Shown here: one piece after another, positions 25,546 to 33,223 of the stretch
Layout: every line of letters begins with the position of its first letter
Numbering within the stretch: the stretch's first letter is position 1
DNA from: Candidatus Heimdallarchaeota archaeon
Lineage (GTDB): Archaea > Asgardarchaeota > Heimdallarchaeia > Heimdallarchaeales > Kariarchaeaceae
Assembly: GCA_015523565.1 (NCBI GenBank)
Contig: WAKA01000140.1
Location: forward strand, 1-34,789
Length of the DNA: 34,789 nucleotides
Direction: 5' to 3'
The notes under the pieces: model-generated
What the model saw: only the letters and a program-made list of their open reading frames with translations
What the model was told of the DNA's origin: nothing
Database searches by the model: none
Position numbers and translations under genes: made by a program

Positions 25546-25989
25546 TTAAACCGCCATTAAAAGAAGAAATAAAAATATCAACCCAATAATTGCAGATCCT
25601 GTGGGGTATTCCCTTACTATTTCTTTTGTAACTATGTAGAACCCCTTTAAACCGTATTTCCTAATCCATTTGAAATTCAACATTTTACTTGAAAACAATG
25701 TTTTCTCTTTTACTTTTATTTCTGGAATGAATTTGGTCAGGATCCACAAAAAAAAGAATGGGGAAAATACGAGCATCGCAAGAGCCAATAACTTTCCTAA
25801 TGCATTGCTTTTCCCAATCCATCGTAACATCAAGAAAATGCCAATATATGCCATGGAAAGAAATACCCATTTCTCATATCTCTTCCAAAATTTCCTGAAA
25901 ATCAATTCTGGTTTATCTAATATTTCTACCATGTTCGATGAAAACCTTTGAAATTTTGATGAAACCTTTTGCTTTATGCCTTCTTTCAT
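25546..25989 (-). CDS. Membrane protein, hypothetical
   Basis: A 147-residue protein with three hydrophobic segments: about residues 43-57, 65-87 (ALAMLVFSPFFFLWILT) and a C-terminal 131-147 (SAIIGLIFLFLLLMAV). The N-terminal 40 residues are basic and probably cytoplasmic. No family was recognised. It is 44 bases upstream of the phosphodiesterase gene in the same direction. Codon-like composition and a defined topology support a real gene. Confidence 0.6.
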   Translation of the reverse strand: MKEGIKQKVSSKFQRFSSNMVEILDKPELIFRKFWKRYEKWVFLSMAYIGIFLMLRWIGKSNALGKLLALAMLVFSPFFFLWILTKFIPEIKVKEKTLFSSKMLNFKWIRKYGLKGFYIVTKEIVREYPTGSAIIGLIFLFLLLMAV

Positions 25990-26052
25990 ACAAATAAAAT
26001 TAACAGAAAACGATTAAACTTTTTCTTCAAAACTAATTTAGTTGTTACCCAC

Positions 26053-26060
26053 ATTTTATT
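26053..26060 (+). promoter_or_regulatory. Candidate TATA box of the NicO-family gene
   Basis: ATTTTATT is centred about 28 bases before the ATG at 26085, which would give a leaderless transcript. It was called by eye. Confidence 0.4.
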
Positions 26061-26084
26061 AACTATAATTGCATTCACAAAATC

Positions 26085-26843
26085 ATGGACTTTACAGCTT
26101 TTGGATTAATCCTTTTGACATTTCTTCTTGGTATTAAACATAGCTTAGATGCAGACCATGTAGTGGCTATTTCATCAATAATTACAAGGTCTCCCTCTCT
26201 TAAAAACACCCTGAAACTTTCCACATCTTGGGCAATGGGGCATATGTTAACCGCGACAGTTATCACATTCATTCTATTTACATTCAAAGAGCAAGTTTTA
26301 TCCCGGTATCTTTCAAGTTTTGAATTTGTTGTTGCAATCATGTTAATTTTGATTGGAGTTTTAACAATCCTATGGGAATTCAACATTATCACTTGGGGTA
26401 AACACAGCCACGGACATATACATTATAAAGATAACGGGGTTGAAATTCATGCTGATGATCATGATCATGATCATGATAATGAGGATGTGGAACCACTTGA
26501 ACATGTCCATGTATTTAAAGCGGAAAAAGAACATCATGCAATATTTGGAATAGGAATTATTCATGGCTTGGCTTCAAATGATGAACTTCTTCTTTTATTC
26601 ACCTTGACTTTGGGAATTGATAATTTCTTATTAATTGTTTTTGGACTTTTTATATTTACTTTTGGTGTTGTTTTTGGGATGTCATTTTATGGAACTCTAC
26701 TAAATTCAATAAGTATTACTGCCAGAAGGGAAAAAATAATTCGATGGATGAATATCTCTATTGCTTTAATTGCAATCACTTATGCATTATATACGATTGC
26801 TGGTGGTGAAACTATTAATTTACTTCCATTTATTGGAGAGTGA
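26085..26843 (+). CDS. NicO/NiCoT-family nickel or cobalt transporter
   Basis: A 252-residue membrane protein with about six to seven helices. The signature GIKHSLDADHVVAI (residues about 16-29) is the HxxDADH motif of nickel/cobalt transporters, and the second conserved segment is IIHGLASNDELLLL. Between the halves is a cytoplasmic or external loop rich in His and Asp (about residues 106-155, with HDHDHD), a common metal-binding loop in this family. Ni2+ or Co2+ is the likely substrate, but other divalent metals are possible. Neither a urease/hydrogenase nor a cobalamin gene lies nearby. It converges on the next gene with a 14-base overlap. Confidence 0.88.
   Translation: MDFTAFGLILLTFLLGIKHSLDADHVVAISSIITRSPSLKNTLKLSTSWAMGHMLTATVITFILFTFKEQVLSRYLSSFEFVVAIMLILIGVLTILWEFNIITWGKHSHGHIHYKDNGVEIHADDHDHDHDNEDVEPLEHVHVFKAEKEHHAIFGIGIIHGLASNDELLLLFTLTLGIDNFLLIVFGLFIFTFGVVFGMSFYGTLLNSISITARREKIIRWMNISIALIAITYALYTIAGGETINLLPFIGE
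26457..26474 (+). repeat. GATCAT microrepeat coding for the His/Asp loop
   Basis: Three perfect GATCAT units (plus a GATAAT variant to 26480) encode alternating Asp-His in the transporter loop. Copy number could vary by slippage. Confidence 0.85.
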
Positions 26844-27249
26844 CACTTTCCGAAAACTTTGGATAGTAATTGTTTACATCATTTGCTATTCTTCTAATTG
26901 CAGAAAAGAACTCATCATAGTCCATTGTTGGAAAAGGTAATTCTATTTTGGCATAGATATCATTACCCTCCAAGCAAAATTTTGTCAATAATGTCTTATA
27001 GTTTAACTCCAGCAGTTTTTCATAGGTCTTCTCGGAAGCCCTTACATTGTTCAAAAACAATGCCTTGAATTCAACCCATTTGGGGTCTTCTATTTTGAAC
27101 CTAATATCAAGGTCTATCCTCCCGAAATCTAACTCAACTTGGATGACATAGGTTAGCGATGTATCCTCTTCAATTATCTTTGAAGGCTTGATATTCAGCT
27201 TTTCTAAATATCCATCAATTTTTTTCCGCGATTGTGGATTTGAGCTCAC
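26830..27249 (-). CDS. Hypothetical protein, possibly YbjN/CesT-like fold
   Basis: A 139-residue soluble protein. The pattern of alternating helix and amphipathic strands (LTYVIQVELDF, IDLDIRFKI, VEFKALFLNNV, then ELNYKTLLTKFCLEGNDIYAKIELP and a C-terminal helix FFSAIRRIANDVNNYY, seen in short parts) resembles YbjN or type III chaperone-like proteins, which often have an LNYKTLLTKF-like turn. This is a fold-level resemblance only, and no function is claimed. It diverges from the longin-like gene across 128 bases and overlaps the transporter gene end by 14 bases. Confidence 0.6.
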   Translation of the reverse strand: MSSNPQSRKKIDGYLEKLNIKPSKIIEEDTSLTYVIQVELDFGRIDLDIRFKIEDPKWVEFKALFLNNVRASEKTYEKLLELNYKTLLTKFCLEGNDIYAKIELPFPTMDYDEFFSAIRRIANDVNNYYPKFSESVTLQ

Positions 27250-27342
27250 TATATTGGTTTTTTCAACTTAAGATAAAAACATTACAGTTATTTCTTAAAA
27301 TACACTTAGTGAAATATATCTAATCTTCTTTCTATCAGAAAG

Positions 27343-27350
27343 AAATATTA
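27343..27350 (+). promoter_or_regulatory. Candidate TATA box of the longin-like gene
   Basis: AAATATTA is centred about 31 bases before the ATG at 27378, which fits a leaderless or very short leader. It was called by eye. Confidence 0.4.
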
Positions 27351-27377
27351 AACATGAACTTGAAAGAAATATAACAA

Positions 27378-28259
27378 ATGTCTACCACAATAAAGGCAAG
27401 GCGGAAAATTGATGAGCTGATAAAAAAAGTTCGCGCTTTTTACATAATTAATGAAACAGGGCTACTTGAGCATTATGAACATTTTGTTGATACCGATGAG
27501 GATCCTGACCTCCATAGTGCCATGTTTGCAACTGTCCATATGTATGCCAAACAACTTGGTGGTGGCGAAATTGAACTTATCTCCTTGGAAAATCACAAGT
27601 TTGCATTCAGTACCTATGAAGGAAAACTCGTTGTACTTAATGTTGACGTGGATATGGACCCAAGCGATAGCTTATGGCTAATTGAACAAATCATGGATCG
27701 CTTTGAAAGCATTGAAAGGCTTAGACAAAAAAATCCAGAAGGGCGGCTTCTCTTCAAATCCCTCTTTGAAGAGCTTGGGAAATCAATTGACTGGGAAACC
27801 ATCAAGTCAATCAGGGAAAGTGCAATCCTTGAGGATTTAAAGTCCAAGGACATTGTTGAAACCACTAATCTGACCAAAATCAATGTCAAGTCAAAAGTAT
27901 GGATCAAAATTCGCCAAATTATCTCCAAACTTGTTAAATCCCATACACAGCTTCTGGGATCATTATTCTTGCTCAAAAATAAAAACCATATCAATGTACT
28001 CTTCAGTGGAAGGGCTGAAGTCAACGATTTTCGTGACATTTTGGACAAATCCCTATCCGAATTGTCTGATCCCTTTGCAAATTTAGAACAGGAAGTCAAA
28101 ATGGTACCAATAATGAATGGTTATGCCGCCATGTTCCCTGCTTTTTGTTATGGAGGAGCAATCCTAATTCTTCTGTCTTCTGACCTTTATGAACTTGAGC
28201 GCCTTACTGCACAAACGCAGAGAATAGTTTCCGCTTTGGAAAAAATAACCTCTTCCTAG
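27378..28259 (+). CDS. Longin-like (possibly tandem) domain protein
   Basis: A 293-residue soluble protein. Residues about 18-112 fit a longin/Roadblock-like fold: FYIINETGLLEHYEHF (first two strands), AMFATVHMYAKQLGGGEIELISLENHKFAFSTYEGKLVVLNVDV (helix, then strands, seen in short motifs) and LWLIEQIMDRFESIE (last helix). The GGGEIE...ENHKFAF pattern is typical of archaeal longin-like proteins. After a helical linker (about 113-190), a second region with SHTQLLGSLFLLKNKNHINVLFSG, a helix and then AILILLSSDLYELERL could be another such domain. Proteins of this kind pair with small GTPases in eukaryotic trafficking (Mon1, SRX). No GTPase gene is in the window. The first domain is fairly sure, the second tentative. 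Confidence 0.7.
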   Translation: MSTTIKARRKIDELIKKVRAFYIINETGLLEHYEHFVDTDEDPDLHSAMFATVHMYAKQLGGGEIELISLENHKFAFSTYEGKLVVLNVDVDMDPSDSLWLIEQIMDRFESIERLRQKNPEGRLLFKSLFEELGKSIDWETIKSIRESAILEDLKSKDIVETTNLTKINVKSKVWIKIRQIISKLVKSHTQLLGSLFLLKNKNHINVLFSGRAEVNDFRDILDKSLSELSDPFANLEQEVKMVPIMNGYAAMFPAFCYGGAILILLSSDLYELERLTAQTQRIVSALEKITSS

Positions 28260-28318
28260 CCTATCTTTAGGTTCATATAATTGCATACTGTAATAAATTC
28301 TGAGGGATAATTTCTTCA

Positions 28319-30922
28319 ATGCAATCAAATTACACCTGCCCATATTGTTCCGGATTATTGGATTCCAGCAGACGTAGAGGTATTGTTACTTTCTATTGTG
28401 AATCCTGTGGATTTTCACACAAAGGAAAACCAGGATTTAATGAAGACGAGGTCTACCACCTGTTGTCAAACAAATTCCTTAGGCAAAAACAATCCCATCT
28501 TAAGGAAAATAAAGGATTCAAGGTCTCAACAAAAAAAAGGCAATCTGGCTGGACTAAGATTCGAAGCAGGAAATTGAAGAGAGATCCAATTATCGAACAA
28601 AATGCAAGAAATGCGATGGCAAAGATTCCTGAAAATGCACCAAGCTATTTGAAAAGAATTGCCGAAGACCAGTCATATTATTTTGTTGATTACAAATATC
28701 TTAAAGCCAATCCCCCCGAAACGGGAATGCCTGTTGAAAACACCATCATGTTCAATGGATTGCAATCAAAATTAAAAGAAAAAGGCATTTCTTCCCTGTA
28801 CAAATATCAAGAAGATGTGTATCATGCAATTGCTGAGGGGAATTCTGTAATCATTACTGCTCCAACGGGAATGGGAAAAACTGAAGCTTTCCTCATGCCA
28901 ATCCTTGAAAAAATTGTGTCTACAAATCCCAATCCATATGAAAGATCAGGACCCTATGCAATTTTCATTTATCCGACAAAAGCACTTGCAAAAGATCAAC
29001 TTATGAAAATTATAGAGTATTCCTCTGTTTTAGGGGTTACAGTCAAAAAATTTGACGGTGACACCACCAAGTCTGAACGGGACGAAATCTACCAATCTCC
29101 TCCTGACATTCTTCTGACCAATCCAGACATGATCCATTATCACCTTAGATCGAATTTCACTTTTCAGGCAATGGTTCGTAAGCTAAAATATTTAGTCATA
29201 GACGAAATCCATCTTTGCATCGGGTCTTATGGATCCAATGTGCTTTGGCTAATCCGAAGACTCAAAAGATTCAGCCCAAGCATCCAAATGATCGGCGCAA
29301 GTGCAACTGTCTCAAATGCAAAAGGTTTCGCAGAAACAATGTTTGAAACTGAAGTTAAGCATATTGGAATCTCTACAGCCCGAAAAGCGCCAATGCATCT
29401 TGCAATGGTTTACCCAAAAGAATCATCCAATCTTTCGACAATGTCAAGAATAATCCATTATTTAGTGGAGGCCAACAAAAAGACATTGGCTTTCGCAAAT
29501 AGTCATTTAACTGCTGAGGCTCTCAATCTTATCTTGAAAAACAATTCAATACTGTCTGAAGTGCATAGGGCGGGTCTTGAATATGCATACAGATCAAAAG
29601 TGGAAAATGCATTCAGGAAAGGACAACTTCAAGCTTTGGTTTCTACACCAACCTTGGAACTAGGGATTGATATTGGTGATTTGGACGCTGTTGTCACAAT
29701 GCTGACGGGATTGACCAATTTCATCCAAAGAATAGGTAGGGCTGGGAGAAGGGGTGATGAAAGCATTGCCGCTCTTGTGCTGAGAGGAGATGATCCAATC
29801 TCTGCTTTTTATGGTCGCCAACCCTCTGAATATCTAACTGAAATTGATCCTGTGTTTGTTGAACCCAACAATGATCTTGTTGGAACTATGCAATTACTTT
29901 CAATGGCTTTCGAACTGCCACTGACTGAGGAAGAATTGGATCAGTACTCGATTTTCTCCATACCACTGGTTGAAAAAGGAATACTTGTAAAATCAAATGG
30001 ACGATATCGGGTACGTGACAAACGAAAAGTGTCCAAAATTCTCCAAAACTTCTCTATAAGGGGCATAGGCGATTCCATTGATATCTTTTCAGGCTCAAAC
30101 AAAATTGGAAGCCGATCACTTCCAATGGCATTGAGTGAATTGCACCCAGGAGCAATTTATCTCCATGGTGGCAAAACTTATGAAGTTGTAGGATTTGACG
30201 GGGTGAAAAAATCCGCCACACTAAAAGCAACTGATAGAAAAGGGGAAAAAACACAGGCTGAAAGAACAATGTGGCCAACAATTATTGATGTCGAAAAAGA
30301 AATGAACTTCAACGGGATTTCTGCGGCATATCTGACTTTGGAATTGACAGAAACAGTTACTGGATATTATCGATCAAACATCTTTACAAATCGAATATTG
30401 GGACGATATCCTCTTGAAAAACCTCTACAGTATAAATTTAGGACCAAGGGTTTTGCGGTTCAATTTCCGCGTCCTGAAAAAATATTGGATGATACAATGG
30501 AAAATGAGGTAGATAACCTGCTCGGAGGAACTTTTCACGCTATCGAGCATGTCCTTATTGAATCTGGAAATTCTTTAACAGGGGGCGGTGCAACTCAAAT
30601 CGGCGGGCTTTCAATGGGTGACACCGGCTTGGTGTTTGTCTATGACGGTTCACCTGGTGGATCAGGTCTGTCAAAACTTTTGTTTGAAAGAATGGAAAAA
30701 GGAATCTTTAGAACCCTAAAAATATTGGAAGACTGTCCCTGCGGTCGAGTTGACGGGTGCCCTCGATGCACATATTCCTATCAATGTGGCAACAATAACC
30801 AACCATTGAATAGGATTGGTGCCATTGATTCGTTGAAACATTTTGGTAAAACATCCACTGAATTGGAATTTGATTTTGAAGGTGTGGAGACATTTATTGC
30901 AACCCCGGTTCATCCGTTTTGA
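28319..30922 (+). CDS. DEAD/DEAH-box helicase with DUF1998 (MrfA/YprA-like)
   Basis: An 867-residue superfamily 2 helicase. An N-terminal zinc ribbon is seen as CPYC (residues 8-11) and CESC (28-31). Walker A is APTGMGKTE (181-189), the DEAH-type motif II is DEIH (295-298), motif III is GASAT, motif IV-VI includes STPTLELGIDIGDLD and QRIGRAGRRG (about 470-479). The C-terminal DUF1998 domain carries the cysteine cluster CPCGRVDGCPRC...C at 806-823 (CxC-x5-C-x2-C-x5-C). Relatives include MrfA, which acts in mitomycin C repair in Bacillus, and the Hrq1 branch in eukaryotes, so a role in DNA crosslink repair is plausible. The zinc ribbon at the N-terminus is less usual for MrfA. It may be leaderless. 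Confidence 0.92.
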   Translation: MQSNYTCPYCSGLLDSSRRRGIVTFYCESCGFSHKGKPGFNEDEVYHLLSNKFLRQKQSHLKENKGFKVSTKKRQSGWTKIRSRKLKRDPIIEQNARNAMAKIPENAPSYLKRIAEDQSYYFVDYKYLKANPPETGMPVENTIMFNGLQSKLKEKGISSLYKYQEDVYHAIAEGNSVIITAPTGMGKTEAFLMPILEKIVSTNPNPYERSGPYAIFIYPTKALAKDQLMKIIEYSSVLGVTVKKFDGDTTKSERDEIYQSPPDILLTNPDMIHYHLRSNFTFQAMVRKLKYLVIDEIHLCIGSYGSNVLWLIRRLKRFSPSIQMIGASATVSNAKGFAETMFETEVKHIGISTARKAPMHLAMVYPKESSNLSTMSRIIHYLVEANKKTLAFANSHLTAEALNLILKNNSILSEVHRAGLEYAYRSKVENAFRKGQLQALVSTPTLELGIDIGDLDAVVTMLTGLTNFIQRIGRAGRRGDESIAALVLRGDDPISAFYGRQPSEYLTEIDPVFVEPNNDLVGTMQLLSMAFELPLTEEELDQYSIFSIPLVEKGILVKSNGRYRVRDKRKVSKILQNFSIRGIGDSIDIFSGSNKIGSRSLPMALSELHPGAIYLHGGKTYEVVGFDGVKKSATLKATDRKGEKTQAERTMWPTIIDVEKEMNFNGISAAYLTLELTETVTGYYRSNIFTNRILGRYPLEKPLQYKFRTKGFAVQFPRPEKILDDTMENEVDNLLGGTFHAIEHVLIESGNSLTGGGATQIGGLSMGDTGLVFVYDGSPGGSGLSKLLFERMEKGIFRTLKILEDCPCGRVDGCPRCTYSYQCGNNNQPLNRIGAIDSLKHFGKTSTELEFDFEGVETFIATPVHPF

Positions 30923-31057
30923 TTCCCCACAAAACCCATTGAACTTACAATCTTCTTGGCATTCGTTCAAATTTGGCTCAATTTGATTAGACATTTGCTT
31001 TGAATTTGTAACTATTCTATGCATATATAATGGATTTGACCGTGCCGCAACGTAAAA

Positions 31058-31066
31058 TTATATTTA
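31058..31066 (+). promoter_or_regulatory. Candidate TATA box of the malic enzyme gene
   Basis: TTATATTTA lies about 33 bases before the ATG at 31095. The palindrome TATGCATA (31065-31072) overlaps its downstream edge, and a second copy sits at 31018-31025 beside another TATA-like run (31024-31031). The arrangement suggests a regulator binding both copies. Confidence 0.5.
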
Positions 31067-31094
31067 TGCATAACCATAACTTACATTCAGAACA

Positions 31095-32441
31095 ATGACA
31101 TTACGAGGCATTAAAATGGAAGAACATACTGACGGAAAAGCGAAGGTGCACTATACCTCTGAAGATGTTTTGGAATATCACACCAGCAATTTTCCCGGAA
31201 ATGGAAAGGTTGAAATTATTTCAAAAACATCTGTCAAAACAATTAGGGACTTGACTCTTGCTTATTCTCCTGGAGTTGCAGTGGCATGCAGGGAAATAGA
31301 AAAAGACCCTTATAACAATCTCCCAAAATACACAAACGTGGCCAATCAAGTTGCAGTCATCTCAAATGGAACTAGGATTTTGGGTCTTGGTGACATTGGT
31401 GTTGCAGGGATACCGGTCATGGAAGGTAAGGCCATTTTGTTCAAAGTTTTGGGTGCTGTTGATGCTTTTCCTTTTGTCTTGAATGAAAAAGACCCAGACA
31501 GGTTCATTGAACATGTGAAAGCAATGGCCCAAAATTTTGGTGGCATTAATCTTGAAGACATAAGAAAACCAGATTGCTTCTATATCGAAAGAACTTTGGA
31601 TAAGGAATTGGATATCCCCGTTTTTCATGATGACCAATGGGGAACTGCAATAGTGACAATGGCTGGACTTTTTAATTCATTGAAAATAGTTGATAAGGAT
31701 ATTAGGGAGATTAAAGTTGTTGTAAATGGTGCTGGTGCCGCAGGACTTGCCATTGCAAGAATGTTGCTTGATGCAGGCGTCAAGGGTGAAAACCTGATGG
31801 TGTTTGACCGCCATGGTCCAATCTATTCCGGAAGAATTGAGGGAATGGATCCATATAAAGAGGAAATTGCCCAACAAATAAATCCAAAGAAACTTGACAT
31901 CTCCTTGGACGAGGCAACAAATGGGATCGATGTTTTAATTGGTGTTTCCAATAAAAATGCTTTTACAAAAGCACATGTCTCATCAATGAATGACAACCCT
32001 ATTGTTTTTGGATTGGCCAACCCTGATCCAGAGATTAGCCCCAAGGACGCAATCGATGCAGGAGCTGTCATTGTCGCCACTGGAAGAAGTGACTACGCGA
32101 ATCAAATCAACAATGTCTTGGGATTCCCTGCCATTTTTAGAGGGGCTCTGGATATCCGTGCCAAAAGAATCACTGAGAATATGAGAGTAGCCGCGGCAAA
32201 AGCCATTGCAAGTGCAATTCCTGAGGAGAATCTAGACGTAAACCACATCATCGTCAAACCGACAGACCCCGAAGTCATGCCTAGAGAGGCTATGGCAGTT
32301 GCAAAAGCTGGAATTGAAGACGGCGTCAATCAGAATGACATGACACCTGAAGAAGTCTATGAATTAACCAAGAAAAGAATCGCGTTCTATAATAAACACT
32401 TTGCTACAGTTGTCTCTCTACGTAAAAACCCTGATGTCTAA
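31095..32441 (+). CDS. NAD(P)-dependent malic enzyme
   Basis: A 448-residue malate dehydrogenase (oxaloacetate-decarboxylating), converting malate to pyruvate and CO2 with NAD(P)+. The order of motifs fits bacterial/archaeal malic enzymes: LAYSPGVAVACREI (catalytic Tyr), VISNGTRILGLGDIG, PVMEGKAILFKVLG (catalytic Lys), FGGINLEDI, PVFHDDQWGTAIV (metal site), and the Rossmann VVNGAGAAGLAIARML. In most relatives the metal-site motif reads HDDQHGTAI; here the His is Trp. Asp after Met-Val-Phe (VFDRHG) suggests NAD rather than NADP preference. The phosphotransacetylase-like domain of long MaeB forms is absent. A start at the second Met (31116) is possible. The product supplies pyruvate; partner pathway genes are not seen here. 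Confidence 0.95.
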   Translation: MTLRGIKMEEHTDGKAKVHYTSEDVLEYHTSNFPGNGKVEIISKTSVKTIRDLTLAYSPGVAVACREIEKDPYNNLPKYTNVANQVAVISNGTRILGLGDIGVAGIPVMEGKAILFKVLGAVDAFPFVLNEKDPDRFIEHVKAMAQNFGGINLEDIRKPDCFYIERTLDKELDIPVFHDDQWGTAIVTMAGLFNSLKIVDKDIREIKVVVNGAGAAGLAIARMLLDAGVKGENLMVFDRHGPIYSGRIEGMDPYKEEIAQQINPKKLDISLDEATNGIDVLIGVSNKNAFTKAHVSSMNDNPIVFGLANPDPEISPKDAIDAGAVIVATGRSDYANQINNVLGFPAIFRGALDIRAKRITENMRVAAAKAIASAIPEENLDVNHIIVKPTDPEVMPREAMAVAKAGIEDGVNQNDMTPEEVYELTKKRIAFYNKHFATVVSLRKNPDV

Positions 32442-33061
32442 TTTGTCTTGATCTCGGATATGATTTCCTTGAATTGTTTCAAGGTAATCTCTTGTGAGTG
32501 AAATGGCCATCTTTTATCCTCTGTGTTTATGACATAGTCTGCCAATGCTATCAAGTTTCCCAATCCATAACTGAGCTCTTTCCTGTCCCTAAGGTCAAAT
32601 CTTGAGATATCATTTGCCATTGCCATATCCTCTGTAAACTTTCCTTCTCCCTGTTGTTTTGAAGCCTCTTGCCTGTCTTGATTTGTCAACCTTCCATGAC
32701 GGGTTGGTCTTGAGGCATGGAAGGAAACAATGAATACGTTGTTCTCTCCAAGTTTTTTCCTCAACAGGTCTACTTCGCTTTGAGCCTTTACACCTGAAAG
32801 AAATACTACTGGTTTGTCATTATAATTTTCCTCAATAAATTCCAATGCCCTTTCCGTGAAATATGAATCAGATTGGGATTTGCATTCGCCTGCAACTTTC
32901 ACAATATTTTCTGGAGTTGCTTCCAATCCTCTTTCCTCTACGGCCTTATACACGAAGGTGCCAGTTTCCACCAAGGGAATGTCTTCCTCTTGCTCCAAAA
33001 TTCTTGCATGACTGGATTTGCCAGATAACGGTAGTCCAACTAAAATTATGACCTTCAACAT
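32438..33061 (-). CDS. UPF0200-family P-loop kinase-like protein
   Basis: A 207-residue archaeal P-loop NTPase of the UPF0200 family, related to adenylate and dephospho-CoA kinases. Walker A is GLPLSGKS (residues 9-16). Family-specific segments are IPLVETGTFVYKAVEERG, TPENIVKVAGE, VVFLSGVKAQSEVDLLR (strand with the usual Asp replaced by Ser), IVSFHASRPTRHGRL, and RDRKELSYGLGNLIALADYVI, which is diagnostic of the group. The phosphate acceptor is unknown; some members are annotated as dephospho-CoA kinase without proof. It converges on the malic enzyme gene with a four-base overlap and is divergent from the CCA enzyme. Confidence 0.85.
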   Translation of the reverse strand: MLKVIILVGLPLSGKSSHARILEQEEDIPLVETGTFVYKAVEERGLEATPENIVKVAGECKSQSDSYFTERALEFIEENYNDKPVVFLSGVKAQSEVDLLRKKLGENNVFIVSFHASRPTRHGRLTNQDRQEASKQQGEGKFTEDMAMANDISRFDLRDRKELSYGLGNLIALADYVINTEDKRWPFHSQEITLKQFKEIISEIKTN

Positions 33062-33223
33062 TTAAGCACACTTTTTTTTGCTTCTTTTAAATTATCTCTA
33101 ATGTTCAATACCAGTGTAGACATTTTCCCTTAAGAATCAACGAAATGTGATGATATTCCCATTTAGTCATTGATTTTCCTGTTTATTTTCCCATTCCCTT
33201 TCAATGAAAAATCAGATGAACCT

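Noticed and set aside
26457..26480. GATCAT repeat as a possible regulatory or mobile-element repeat
   Set aside because: It is in frame and codes for the Asp-His loop expected in NicO-type transporters, so coding explains it.
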